Positions 1 through 11,860 of a stretch of 64,000 nucleotides of DNA are shown piece by piece. Origin of the DNA: Sphagnum magellanicum (lineage: Eukaryota; Streptophyta; Sphagnopsida; Sphagnales; Sphagnaceae); assembly GCA_021904315.1 (NCBI GenBank), contig CM038909.1, positions 22,792,212 to 22,856,211 on the forward strand. The letters run 5' to 3'. The notes beneath the pieces were generated by a model, which saw nothing but the letters and a program-made list of their open reading frames with translations, made no database searches and was not told the DNA's origin. The position numbers and the translations under genes were made by a program. The first letter of the stretch is position 1. Every line of letters starts with the position of its first letter.

Positions 1-2589
1 ATTGGTCATCCGAGTAGAGGATGACGGGGGTTTGTAAGGGGAAGGACATAAGTATGAGGCATGTCACAAACTAGAAAGAACATGGATGAATGTCATTCTT
101 TCCATTAATGTATGCATGTTGTAAATTTTCACCATTTGATAGAATTTCACCTATGTTGTACCTTTTGTGATCCACTAGGATTGTGATTCACAAAAGTCAC
201 TTTCAACCATGTGATAGATTTTAGAACATAAATTCATAAATGTGGTATGGTTCATCACTTTCATCCATTTATGTTAGTTTTACCCTTGTGATTCATAATG
301 AATTTCATCCTTCTTTTCAAACTTCATCTATTTGATTCATCCCCCCTACAAAACACGTATATGTGATCAATTACATCTGTGTTTTATAGTTTCATCCATT
401 GTCAAGGAATTTTATCATGTGGCCATTTGCATGTATGACAAATTTTATTTGTTGTCAATATTTCATTCATGCACATTAATACAATTATTTTGTGTTGAAA
501 ATTCCATCTGACGAAATAGTTTCATTCATATGATCACATTTGAACCATCAAAATAAACAAGTGTATCTTAATTTTCAATATCATCCATGATCAATGTTTC
601 ATCCATATTGTCACATTTTCATTCATTCAATAATTTTCAAATTTCCTTGATTACCCTTCCTTCTTTTTCCACTTCACTTTTTCTAATGTTTCATCTTTTC
701 CATTTTTTACACCTTTTTTCCTTTCTTCTATTTATCCTTTGTTTCATTTTTTTTCCCTTCCTCGTTCCAAAGAAGTCCATGACAATCCTTTCCTATGATA
801 GGTGTTTTTTCATTTTTATTTAAGCTTTTGTTTTTTACATGCAAATTGAAGGGTCCAATTCCTTCTATGCCTAAAGCCTTTTTAAAAAGCACAAATAAAA
901 TTGAAGGATGAAAGTATCAAGGATTCCAAAGTTGAGAGGGATAGATAAAGGGGGAGGTAAATATGTAAGCATTATACAAATAAACATATCCAAAAAATGA
1001 ACATTTTTTTTAAATAAAAAATTTATACCAATGATAAGCAACTATTTGATTGATGAAAAAAATGAATTGATTTTATAAAATTAAGTTTCATTCAAATGAA
1101 AATATTGAATGAAATTGCATGCACTTTGAATTTAATTGAAACTCAAATTAATTCAATATAAATTGAAATGAATTGAATTCAAGTACATGAATTCAAATAC
1201 ATTGATTAAAATCTGAATTTAATTCAATTCAATTCAACAATTGGATTGAGATTCAATTGAAAAAAATGGGATGTAAATTGGTGGAAAAGGTATTGAAAAT
1301 ATGTTCATGAATATGACATTGAAAAAAAAAAAATTTAAATAACACAAATATGAAAAACATTTTTCCATGATTCTTTACTTTCAAATGGGCTAAACTAATT
1401 TAAAGTTGGAATTTGGTAAGACAAAATATTATGGGACCCTAAAATCATCCTACTTAAACCAACTCCAATGAATCATCATCATGGTACTTAAATAGACTAA
1501 AGAAAATAAATATTTACCGTCTTTTGATCTTGCAATAAGTTTTTTCTTGTTGTGAATGTGTTTTCAAATTTAAAAAATATTTTGTTTCTTTTTTAGTTAC
1601 CAAAAAAATTCTAATTTTTAAATTATAAAAATGCCAATTTTTGTATTAGGTTCCAATAGGTAGCCAACAATGTAGAAAGGTGATTGAATATTCTAACTTT
1701 TATATCTTTAATAAACATATTTGGCTAAATTGTCTTTGGATGATCGTCATCTACATCACAAAATTGAAATTTAAAAAATTAATATTATAGATTAAGAATT
1801 TTGAACTATCATTACTAACACAAGTTGTTGACATCACAAAAATAAAAGAAGAGCCTTTTAACATTCACCTTAATTTGATGTTTAATAACATCTCTATCGT
1901 TTTTAAAAAATGTCCTTGTGTCAATAATTTGCTATAATAATTTGTGTTTTGCAAGTGTAACTAACCCACATTAGCATCCATCTAATATACATCCTCCTAG
2001 GGCCAACATCAAAATGTCTCGATAACCTATGAATCAGGTTAATATATCATAACAAAATTTTAGATTGTCAACTAAATTCAACAATCTTTCTTTGTTTCAA
2101 TTTTTTTGGTTTATGTAAAAATTCATAGAGCATGAAATATTTTTGGATAAATAATTACAAACAAATTAGAAGGACATAACAAATAAAGGTGCACAATCTT
2201 AGAAAAAGGTGTGAAAATGTTTAAAGAACTCCATTTGAACATAGAAAAAGGCACACAAGCAAAAAAATCAACACTATGGAGAAAAATACTCAAAAAAAAA
2301 AATCTAGCATCTTAAAGAAAGGTGTGCAAGCAAAAAAATTGACATTATATAAAGAGGTGCACAAACAAAAAATTTAACATTGTAAACAAAGGTGCACAAT
2401 TAAAAAAGTGGACATTATGTGCAACTATAGAACATCTAAGACTTGCATGACACAAAATTCACATTACACACACAAATTCATACAATTTTGAAAGCCATTA
2501 CCCAAACCCAAGACACATTACACACAAAAATTTAATTCCTATATTAACAAAAACAATTGTATTCCAAATAAAACATCATTTGTTGTTTC
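1..2589. other. AT-rich intergenic DNA, no gene seen
   Basis: No ORF here resembles a protein I recognise. The first 700 bases are T-rich and repeat short phrases built on TTTCATCCAT (for example near 258, 391 and 596). Around 1,120-1,262 there is a degenerate palindromic run built on GAATTCAATT. Around 2,185-2,430 a purine-rich degenerate repeat built on AAAGGTGCACAA leads up to the transposase remnant. Otherwise I see nothing. Confidence 0.6.
2185..2430. repeat. Degenerate tandem repeat, AAAGGTGCACAA unit
   Basis: About six imperfect copies of a 20-60 base phrase that starts AAAGGTGCACAA or AAAGGTGTGCAA and continues with an A-rich tail and a variant of TTGACATTAT. They lie near 2186, 2206, 2249, 2315, 2351 and 2387. 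Similar phrases (AAAGGCATCCAAGC, ATAGGTGCATG) recur at about 3,970-4,010 on the far side of the transposase remnant. The repeats may therefore be subterminal parts of that element, which is inference. Confidence 0.5.
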
Positions 2590-3930
2590 ATTGGGAGCCT
2601 AGAGGTATTATATCAAATCATTCTTCAATGCAAAATGTCTATTCAAACTTTTTGTCTTTTTTATTCCATCTTTATACTTAGCAAAATTGAAACCTCATCA
2701 CATATGAAAATTTTATTTGTCAAAACAAAGTTCTAGGAACAAGCTACCCTCATCTTCCATGACCATGTTGTGAATGATCATAAGCATGAAGGATGTCTTT
2801 CACAATGTTCATATCTCAATGTTTACAAGGATTTTAAATTATGTTAAATTGAAATTATAAAACAAACCAAAACATCATTCAATGTCTTTATGAATTGTCT
2901 CTTGATTTTATGTAAACCACTTCCATTTCTCCCCCTATGATTCATGGATAGTTTGCACAAATACCAACCACATTGTGTAGATGAGATCAACCAACAAGTA
3001 CGAACCCAAGTAACAATGGCCATTCACCTAGAAATTCAAATCATTTCATACAATTTGCAACATGTTAAAAATCAAAAGCAACATATTTATAACATTTCTA
3101 TTGTTGTTGCCACCAAGAAGACCAAAATGACAATGGCATGTCCACAAGCTTTGATTTACAACTTATAAGATTACAAAACAATGTTTATCCTTGTGAACAA
3201 ATTGGCCTTGCCAAACAACTAGGTAGTTTGCCTCTTTGGATTGCAAACATCCCTTGCCCACCCTGTGTTGCATTAATTTGCAATTGTTGTTTCATTTTTT
3301 TTATGTTGGTTATTTCAATTACACATGCTCGAACAACTCCTAATGACTTGCACAATTGTTTATAGACTTTCCATTGTTGTGTTCTCCCTTAGATGACAAT
3401 ACCTATATGTTGCATCAATTATGATTCCATATGTAAGTATGTGAATGACAATTGTGCATTTTTCAAAAGTAGATAGGCCCATCTTTTTTAATGCATCCTT
3501 GCATTGCACGAAGTACCCATCATGTATGCAAACAATTTCAAGCAACTAAAAAAACAAAGGTTGTTACATTTGATAATGACGTTGGAGAAGCCTATTACCA
3601 TACAAGGTTTTGGAAAAAAATTATCACACATGATGTGTGCTTCATCAAACATTTAATCATTTTTTGAACTCCCTTTGTTGTTTCAATTTACTTCCTTTGT
3701 GTTAGAGACATGCTTCAAGTTAATTGAGCCTAATTTGGAGTAGGAGGTTCTGAACAACCCAATCATCTTCATTGTTGTCATTAAGTTCCATGTGCAATTG
3801 AGCTAACAACCTGTGACACCAAGCTTCCATCTTGGACATTGCAATGCAACAACAACCATAACAAAATACACAAACAAAAAATTGAAACTTTAGAAAGGTA
3901 GGTGAGTGTGGAAAGGCATCCACAAAAATT
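2590..3930 (-). pseudogene. Decayed PIF/Harbinger-type transposase
   Basis: Read on the minus strand with stops and frameshifts, this stretch follows plant Harbinger/HARBI1-like DDE transposases in the right order. Near 3,660-3,550 is an N-terminal segment (NFFSKTLYGNRLLQRHY). At 3,545-3,365 is an open piece with DGYFVQCKDALKKMGLST, then a Lys-Cys-Thr stretch and a YCHLRENTTMESL end, matching the family's helical region. Near 3,230-3,040 come a VVWQGQF segment and QSLWTCHCHFGLLGGNNN, corresponding to the catalytic-core QSLWIWHAFFG-type region. Near 3,010-2,940 are VNGHCYLGSYLLVDLIY and FVQTIHES. The tail near 2,770 gives MIIHNMVMEDEG, and about 2,600 gives LNRHFALKNDLI. Many internal stops show it is dead. 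Clear terminal inverted repeats or a 3-bp TWA target duplication were not found. The family call is from memory of conserved motifs. Confidence 0.8.
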
Positions 3931-5207
3931 ATCAAAAGTCTAAAGAATGGCAGTAACCAAAATTTGCTTAAAGTTCAAAGAAAGGCATCCAAGCACATAG
4001 AAATAGGTGCATGAATGTAGTAGTAGAGAGAGATGTGCAAGCTTTAAAGACAAATGAAAAATATTAAAGAGATGTGAAAAGTTAGAAAATTAGAAAGAAA
4101 ATTCATTGTGAGGTTTCTATAAGGAACATGTTGGAAGAAATAAAATATTAAAAAAATAACATATTAACTTCTTTCATGCGAAAATAAAGATATTGATCAT
4201 TTATAGATGAAAAATGCAATTATGTATTTCAGTAGTTTCACAATAGAAGTTTTTTTTTTAATTTTTAAATTTCTAAAGTAGCATCACCGGCCTCCATGGA
4301 TCCCCAAAAACATTTAGCATTAAATGGCAACAAATTTCGATGGATTTCAAATTATTTTCAAGATTCTTGCTACAATTGGCAACCTAGGTTTTAGCATTCT
4401 ATTTTATTTTTCATAAAATGAAGAGAAAAACACCCTCAAAACCAAAATTATTACTTATTACACAAAAATATTGATCACATAATCAACATGCAAAATTTTA
4501 TTGATATTGATATTGATAACCTAACCAACGGGTATGAACAAATTCAATAACTTGCCAGCACTTGTAGTTAACATCATGTTCATTAGAAAACATACCCAGC
4601 TTTAGGGGCCAAATTGCTGACATGTCTTTCCCTGATTGGACATCCAAGCCTCGGTTATATCAGAAACAAAAAAAACTACATGCATCTCATTCATTCGATG
4701 TGTGGATGAAAAGTGATTAATATCCATTCAGTGTATGGATGAAAAAATTATTCACATCCAATTTATGGATGTAAAAGATGTTAGTTATGTCCGATAATTG
4801 GTTCAAGGTCCCTGGTTAACGGAACTTGCCTTGAAGTGCTCACCCCCTTCCTTGAGCTATTTTGGGTAACCAGCATCCTCTTGGTTAGTTTGTTACCTAG
4901 TCCACAAATATAGTAGTTAGGAGTTGTGGGGAGATATTGTGTGAATCCCCCCCCCCCCCAAACAACCACACATCAAACACATGGTTTTCTAATTTAAAAA
5001 ATGATTATTTATTTATTTATTTATAAAATTTCCACCAATTTTTTTGCTATAGAAAGTTAATCTAATTCCCTCCCCCCAAAAAAAAAATTAGTCAATTTTA
5101 CATTAGAAGAATTTTCCAGTTTTCTATTTAAAATTTTGACAATATTTGTGGGACCAAAAACACTCGTCACATTATGTTTTCCAATAGGAAATGTAAGTGG
5201 TTACTGT

Positions 5208-5235
5208 GTAGGTAGGTAGGTAGGTAGGTAGGTAA
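5208..5235. repeat. (TAGG)n microsatellite
   Basis: Seven or so perfect TAGG tetranucleotide units. The same tetranucleotide occurs in the opposite orientation (TACC)n at 21,808-21,835. Confidence 0.9.
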
Positions 5236-8200
5236 GGCACTTGGTGGGTTACTAGCCTAAGTAGGTAGATGCATATCAATGGTGAGTAGCCAGTTCAGTA
5301 CATGTCATGGGTTGCTATGGGACAGAAAAAATATGTTTTCTGTCCAAACACACCATCCATCCAATATGGTGCACTTGGTGGGTGCAATGTGATTGCCCAA
5401 ACCCTTTGCAAATTTAACTCAAGGTAAACCATCTGGTTTTGGTGAAGAGTTAGAAATCAACCTTTTTTGTAACTAGGTCCGCAAACACCTAGTTACAATA
5501 AGGGGCGGGGGGGAGGGGAGAATTATGGATTTTGGCCCCTTGGTAATAGGTCTATTTTTATATGAGGATTTTTTGAAATATGATATTTTGGCTTGTGTTG
5601 GAACTTGAGATTTGTTCTTATAGAGTTATAATTTCTCGGAGGATTTTGGGTTTTTTATAGAGAATTTTTTTGAAGATTAATATATTTTTGCATGGTGAAA
5701 TATTTGAGTTTTCATAATTCTTCTTCTTTTGCCTTAAGATTTTTTTTATTATTATTGTAAAATGGCAAGGCCATGGTGCGACACACCCCTTGTTTTGGTA
5801 TGGGGTGGAGGGAGAGTGAGGGGAAGGCTACTTGTGCCTACCTACATTTTAAGACTTGTGTAATTTAAAGAATTGAAAATAATAATCATACAATCTTTTT
5901 TAAATGACAAAAAATGTCACAAAAACCTTATAAACCCCAACTTAACACATGAGCATATTTGTTTGGTTAGAGCTATTTTCATACACGAACATGACCTATT
6001 AAACCCAATTAAATTAACCAAACCCCACTAGCCTTAGGAGTTGAATCACATAAATTAACCAACCGTGGTGCTAATCCTTCCTCTACAAAATTAAATTATA
6101 GTCTATGTATAAAACCTTTGTGCTATATAATTTCACAAAGCAAACACCAAAATAAACCATAATATTATCATAAGTAGAACAATACCAATTCATTTTTTTT
6201 TCACACATCACACACAACCTTCTTCTTCTCAATATTCTTATTCATTCCATGAAATAATACAACACCTTGAAATTGGGTATAAAAACCCTCACCATCTATC
6301 TTGCCTTTGGAATCCAATGCATGCTTCTTCTTTTTTGGGTCAAAGTGTTAAGCAAAACCACATTGAACTTAACTGTGATTTCCACAAACTTGCTAAGATA
6401 GGTCATATGCACCTTAGTTAGTATATAATGGAAAAATTCACAATTGTGATATAATGACATGAAACATGATTCAATGTCACCATTTATACAAAATCATGGC
6501 CAATATTTGGAGTCTTTTTGGGGTTGGGCAAGCTTTGGGCGACCCTAGCCCATTTGAATGTTCTACCTCAAATCATAAACATTTGACCTCACCTTTATAC
6601 GGTGAGGTATTTGCAAGTTAAAGTGCACCAATTTTATTTACATTTAAAAATCCATAATATGATTTTTCATAATGTATTTTTTACTTGCCAAAAATGTAAA
6701 CTTGTGTATTTGTAAAAGTATTCATTTTTTCAAAAAATTGTGGGTACATGACCATGCAATGTAGCCTAGGCTACAACATTTGTGAATTTTTTTTTCTTAA
6801 TTTCACAAAATGACTTGAGATATTTTTCCATTTCCACCAATTTTTGGTGTTAATAAAATTTTGTAAAATTTTCATATGATGTTGAAATGATTTAGAAGAC
6901 TTCATTTCAAATTACAAAGCAAGGATCAAAAATTTGAAAAGTCCACGCATGTTATTTCATTACAAACCATGATATTAGTGAGTCCATTTTGCATACACAT
7001 TGAATTATATAAGAATCATATGATTGAATCCTTTTTCATAAACTTAAATAACAATTCGACATAAAACACATCTTAATCCATAACAATGCAAAAAAAAAAA
7101 ACAAGGTGATGACCAAAAATGAACATTTTAACTTGCAAACACTTAGTGTAATAACCATGAAATTGATCATGGACATCAACTTCACACACATGTGATCGTG
7201 GTAATGCACTAACATTGGGCTAGTATGGATCTCAAGTGAATTAATTAAATGTCACCAAATGGTAAATGTGACACCTACATGATCAATTGGACTAAATGGA
7301 CAAAATGGAAATTGGTTTATTGTCAAAATAGGAAACTGCAACAAAACTTATTTGAAGCATGCATGAGATACTAGTTATCTTATTGACCCTCTTTTTGGAT
7401 CAATAATCAAAGCAATAGGCTACCCATTTTGATCAATCCTACAAATCCTTGCGGCATGGACCCCATCTTTCAAAATATCCAAAAACTATGTAAGGTTATT
7501 TTATAACAAAATCATCACATTTGATAATGTGATTATTGTTTTTGTATTCAACTATCAACTTTGTGACAATTTTGTACATAGTTGTTTGTTCAACATCCTG
7601 ATGTTTTGCACCACAATAATCTTCCATTTTCTTCACAAACATGGACTTAACATTAGACAAACACCAAATTTTCTCTATATATTAAGAAAGTTTAACTTTC
7701 ATTACTAATGAAATGGGTGAATATTTTTGGTAATATACTTGATCATCAATTTATTTACACAACATTTATGTTTCACGCTCCAAAATTGCCCACACAATTC
7801 AAGGTAGATGCAACTTACGGTGTTTCACTTTTTGTGTTTTTATGGGTTTTTTTGGAAAATGTATTTTATTCAAATGCCACAAACACATTGTAAAATCATC
7901 AATTTGACAAAAATATTTATGGATTAATATTGCCAACCTAAATAAGAACATTTATTAAAGGGTGAAATTCAATAAACATACACTAATCATATAGTAATGG
8001 ATTTTTAAAATGAACATATGGGCTATAAATTGGAATTTGCATTAACATTCAAATGTATTTTTATTACAATTTCAGTTCAATGTCTTTTATAGGGATTCAA
8101 TATATGATACATGATGGAAAAACAAATATGGATTGCAAAAAATTACAATAAAAATTTTAACCAACAAATAATTACGGACTTTTTGTCACGGATGTTAATG

Positions 8201-8240
8201 CCATGGAGTTCATTCATTTGAATGTTCATCCATGTACCTA

Positions 8241-8526
8241 ACTTTTAGTTCAGTTTAAATTCACACTTAATTAACTTCTAGTTAAGTTTTAATTTATTTT
8301 CATTTAAGTCATAGTTCACTTCTAATTGACTTTTACTTCATTATAGTTAAATTTTAATTTACTTCTAACTAATTATTAATTAAGTTTTAGTTAAATCGCA
8401 ATTAACTTTTAGTTAAGTCCTAGTTAATTTTAATTAACTTTTAATTGATTAGGGTCTTAATTATGTTTTAATTATCTTTCGATTAAGTTTCAATTAACTC
8501 ATAGTTGATTATTAGTTAAGAAGGTT
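8241..8526. repeat. Degenerate TTAA-rich tandem repeat
   Basis: Almost 290 bases are made from imperfect 10-24 base phrases of the type AGTTAAGTTTTAATTAACTT, repeated more than a dozen times and broken only by single substitutions. The array is AT-rich and has no coding potential. Confidence 0.75.
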
Positions 8527-9540
8527 CATAAGAAGTTTATTTACTCGATGCACACATAAAAATCTTCTTAGAAGCTTTTTTGAATTAGGTTCCCAAAAGG
8601 ATAGAAATAAAAGTAGGACCCTTCATTTCCTTCAATTTATTTAGCACTAGTCTTAAGCACAATTTTGCACCATAGCCTTGTCATGTTCACTTAATGTTCA
8701 TATTTACACATGTTAGCAAAATAAATATATGTTTTCACATTTGTCTTGCACATTTCATGTTTTATTCTTAATTCTTGTGATTTTATTTTAAAATCGCATA
8801 ATTTTTTCTTGTTCCTTATTTGAAAATTAAACTTAAACTTTTCCTTTAACCTTTGTTTTTGTGGTTCTTTGCGTCATTAACACTTTTTGAATGATTAGAT
8901 TTGGACCTTATTTTCAAAAGTCCTTATCTTGGTCATTTTTTATTGGATTGATATGTTTTTCCCCCTAACATGTATATTAAAGAGTTTTATAGATGGGTAG
9001 CCTTTCATATGGACTTTATTAATTGATTAATCCCCACATAAAGCCCATTCAACATTGATTTTAACATTTTTTTATGTTCTAATGTTAAAAATTAAAATAT
9101 GGACTTTTGAAATTGGGACTTTTGTTGTTTTTGAGCCACCTAACTTGCATCTACCTTTGATTGCGTGAATGTTTCAACTAATTACAATTTTGTCAAAAGC
9201 ATGATCAACTTCTTTTGTTATGATTGACATGTTATTAATTAAATGGATGTATTTGAAAAAGTTTTCAAATTTTGACCTAATCATATAATCAACAATGATA
9301 AGGGTGAAAAAAGCCAATGAATTTGGATTAATGAAACCTAATGCGGGTTACTTTATTGATGACCATGAAAATCAAAACTTTAATGAAAACCCCTAACTAG
9401 CATGATAAGTCATACCCAATTCACCTTTCCCTTTATGTTTCCTCCCTCCAGAACTTGGGTGGCATAAATGTGGGTTATAACACACAACCTTTTCAAAATA
9501 CTAATGCACCACAAGAAAAAAAAATCAACTAGGACTTGCA

Positions 9541-9544
<4 letters not shown>

Positions 9545-9578
<34 letters not shown>
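9545..9578. repeat. 34-base poly-G tract
   Basis: An uninterrupted run of 34 G on the plus strand inside AT-rich DNA. Such a run can form G-quadruplexes and is also a classic place for sequencing or assembly length error. Confidence 0.9.
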
Positions 9579-9579
<1 letters not shown>

Positions 9580-11099
9580 TGTTTAGCCTTTTGTTTCTTG
9601 TCTTCCCATACAACTAGGGGAATTTGAATGTTGAAAGAATTCCACATCTTTTATAAACAATTCCTCCTATGGAAAATCCTCCATGACCTACACAATAGGA
9701 AATTTAAGCTTTAATGTTTGGGTAAGAAGTTGGGAATCTAAATACTACTTTATAATGTTAGTCCATACAACCACATATTATGTAGCCTACCATCAAATTT
9801 GGGAATTTTGGAAGATGTGTTAAGTACATAGTCAAAATCCTCAATGGGCATGTAGGATAAATCACAAAAAAAAAAAAAGTTGACAACTACAATTACTTTT
9901 GCAACTACAAAAAAATGTCATATTCATCTACATATTTAACCACAACTTTTGCACAATCAAAATACTTGGGTGATGGACCAAAAAAGAAAATTGAAAGCAT
10001 GTCAATACCCTCATATGAGTCATAACACTAGAAGAAAAATGGTTATTTACAACTTGTTTAATGCAACTCTACAACCATAGTTCCCTAAAATTTGGTTACA
10101 TTTGCAACTTTAAATGAATCGTCAATGCATATTAGAAGTACTTGAGTGCAAGGTATAATAACATACTAACCTCTCAACCTTAAATCAAAATTTAAAGCAC
10201 AAAATGTTTCACATCTATTTTTGCACAATGTTTTTGGTCTACACATAAAGTGGCCCATTGTTTTTTTAAACTCATCAAACCATACATGTTTAGCAAGGTT
10301 TAGGTTTCTAATTGCACTCATGTTCAAAATGTTCAAAATAACTATCTAGTTTGATTTGAGGTGCAATTGAATCATCAATGCACATTGAGTTTATATGACA
10401 ATTATTTGGGTGAATGTATAATTAAGTGCCCATTTTTGGCAATTGAACATTCCATTCAAGTCCATAGCAAGTTTCTTTTTAAGTGGCCAAATGAACATGA
10501 TTGTTTATAATTTTAAAGATTTGATCATTATTTTAACTTTTGATTACCAAATGTTCACCCACTAAGGAACCTTTTAAACTTAGGTCAAAACCTATATAAA
10601 AAATCACTACTATCAATTGTTATGGTGAATGTTACTTAGAAATCCTAAAAGAAAAACTCATAAAATTCATATGAATGAAGGTTAAAGTAAAGATTTTAAA
10701 AACATGTTTAGTAAGCATGAGTTTTTTTTGAAATCAAAAAAAAAATTCAAAATGACTTTTGAATATAATTCTAATTTTGACCTTTCAAAACTCCATAACC
10801 ACCATTTGATCAAGGTTTTAAAGAAAATGATTTCACACTTGATTTTTTTATTTCATTATTCAATGCATATTTAGTCATTATAAAAAATTTGGAATTAAAT
10901 TTGATATGAATTAATTAATTTATCAATAATCCAATTAGCCAACCAATCCATATTTTTAAGCTTCAAAAGTTCATTATTGATGATGAATGAATTGATTTGA
11001 GAAAAATATTTTTTTACATAAATTGCTTGCATAATCATCGTGTTAATGTATTACTAATTGTTAATTGACAAATTCAAAATTATCTTATTCATCACACAC

Positions 11100-11860
11100 A
11101 TTTGAACACAATGTACTGTAACCAAAAAGGAGGGATCCATAGAAACAAAGAGGACACGACACTAACCAAACCTCTCCCGACGCTGCTTCGCTCTGACAGA
11201 GCGAGCACAATGCAATCCCACAACTATGCAACATACAATTCAAACGAAATGGATCTCAGAGGCAAAATTCCATAGTTCTCATTACACATAATGTCTCGTA
11301 CAGAACCCACTATTATGCCTCCTCACAATTGCTATCTCGATTCCTTGTTCCTAAATTCTCGTTAAGCTTTCCTAGATCAAGGGGCCGGAGATCTCTCAGG
11401 TCACTAATCGCAGCGGAAAAAGAGAGCGACTCGACTAGCGTTCCTCCGCTCCTTGCTGTCCTACCCAAAAGTCGACTGATGCTCGTCATCTCCTCTTCCT
11501 CCTCCTTAACTCCCGGGATCCAGCTTCCCGCCCAAGCTTCCTCCACCTCGCTTTTCTCACCAATCGCTCCTCCTCCATCCCTAATCAATGTGGCGCCGCT
11601 CTTCATCATCAAATGCGCCGCCATCTTCCTGTCCTCCCATCCCACACAGGCATACCACCTTCTCCCATGCACCCCATGCATATCTAGTTTCCCTCTCATA
11701 CTAATGAAGAAGAAATCCGCCGCCACTCATCAATGGAGGCGGCCAGATTACCCTGATCAAGGAGTTTGTGTTCACACCAACTACACAGTCATGGAGTCAC
11801 TGTCCTGCCACCCGTTGTTCGGCTACAGTACCTTGTATAAATTACCATTGTGACACTAAA
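11100..11860. other. Isolated CpG/GC-rich island with ORFs
   Basis: GC and CpG content rise abruptly here and fall back at both ends. The minus strand has a 137-codon ORF (11,726-11,313) with an ATG start, a five-Glu run, and mixed residues that read like coding sequence (RLLGRTARSGGTLVESLSF). The plus strand has a 174-codon ORF (11,329-11,853) rich in Ser and Pro. I recognise neither, and no splice partners are evident. The island is flanked by an imperfect inverted repeat, GTACTGTAACC at 11,113-11,123 and GGCTACAGTAC at 11,821-11,831. It could be a small lineage-specific gene, a captured gene fragment or the first exon of a longer gene. Confidence 0.45.
11313..11726 (-). CDS. Hypothetical 137-aa protein, unrecognised
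   Basis: This is the longest minus-strand ORF in the GC-rich island, running from an ATG at 11,726 to a TAA at 11,313. The product is mixed-charge, with an acidic run of five Glu near residue 77 followed by a Ser/Arg/Leu-rich half, and no membrane segment or known domain. It overlaps an equally long plus-strand ORF, so at most one is real. Nothing similar came to mind from known plant families; codon use looks more coding-like on the minus strand, but that is a judgement by eye. Confidence 0.25.
   Translation of the reverse strand: MAADFFFISMRGKLDMHGVHGRRWYACVGWEDRKMAAHLMMKSGATLIRDGGGAIGEKSEVEEAWAGSWIPGVKEEEEEMTSISRLLGRTARSGGTLVESLSFSAAISDLRDLRPLDLGKLNENLGTRNRDSNCEEA

Larger units (their letters stand above)
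3931..11100. other. AT-rich intergenic DNA with simple repeats
   Basis: No supportable gene. It holds a 13-base poly-C at 4947-4959, a (TAGG)n run near 5,208-5,235, the degenerate TTAA-rich repeat at 8,241-8,526 and a 34-base poly-G at 9,545-9,578. Minus-strand 7,380-7,700 contains a short protein-like phrase (LKDGVHAARICRID, then a stop) that may be an old transposon relic; I could not place it in a family. Confidence 0.6.
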
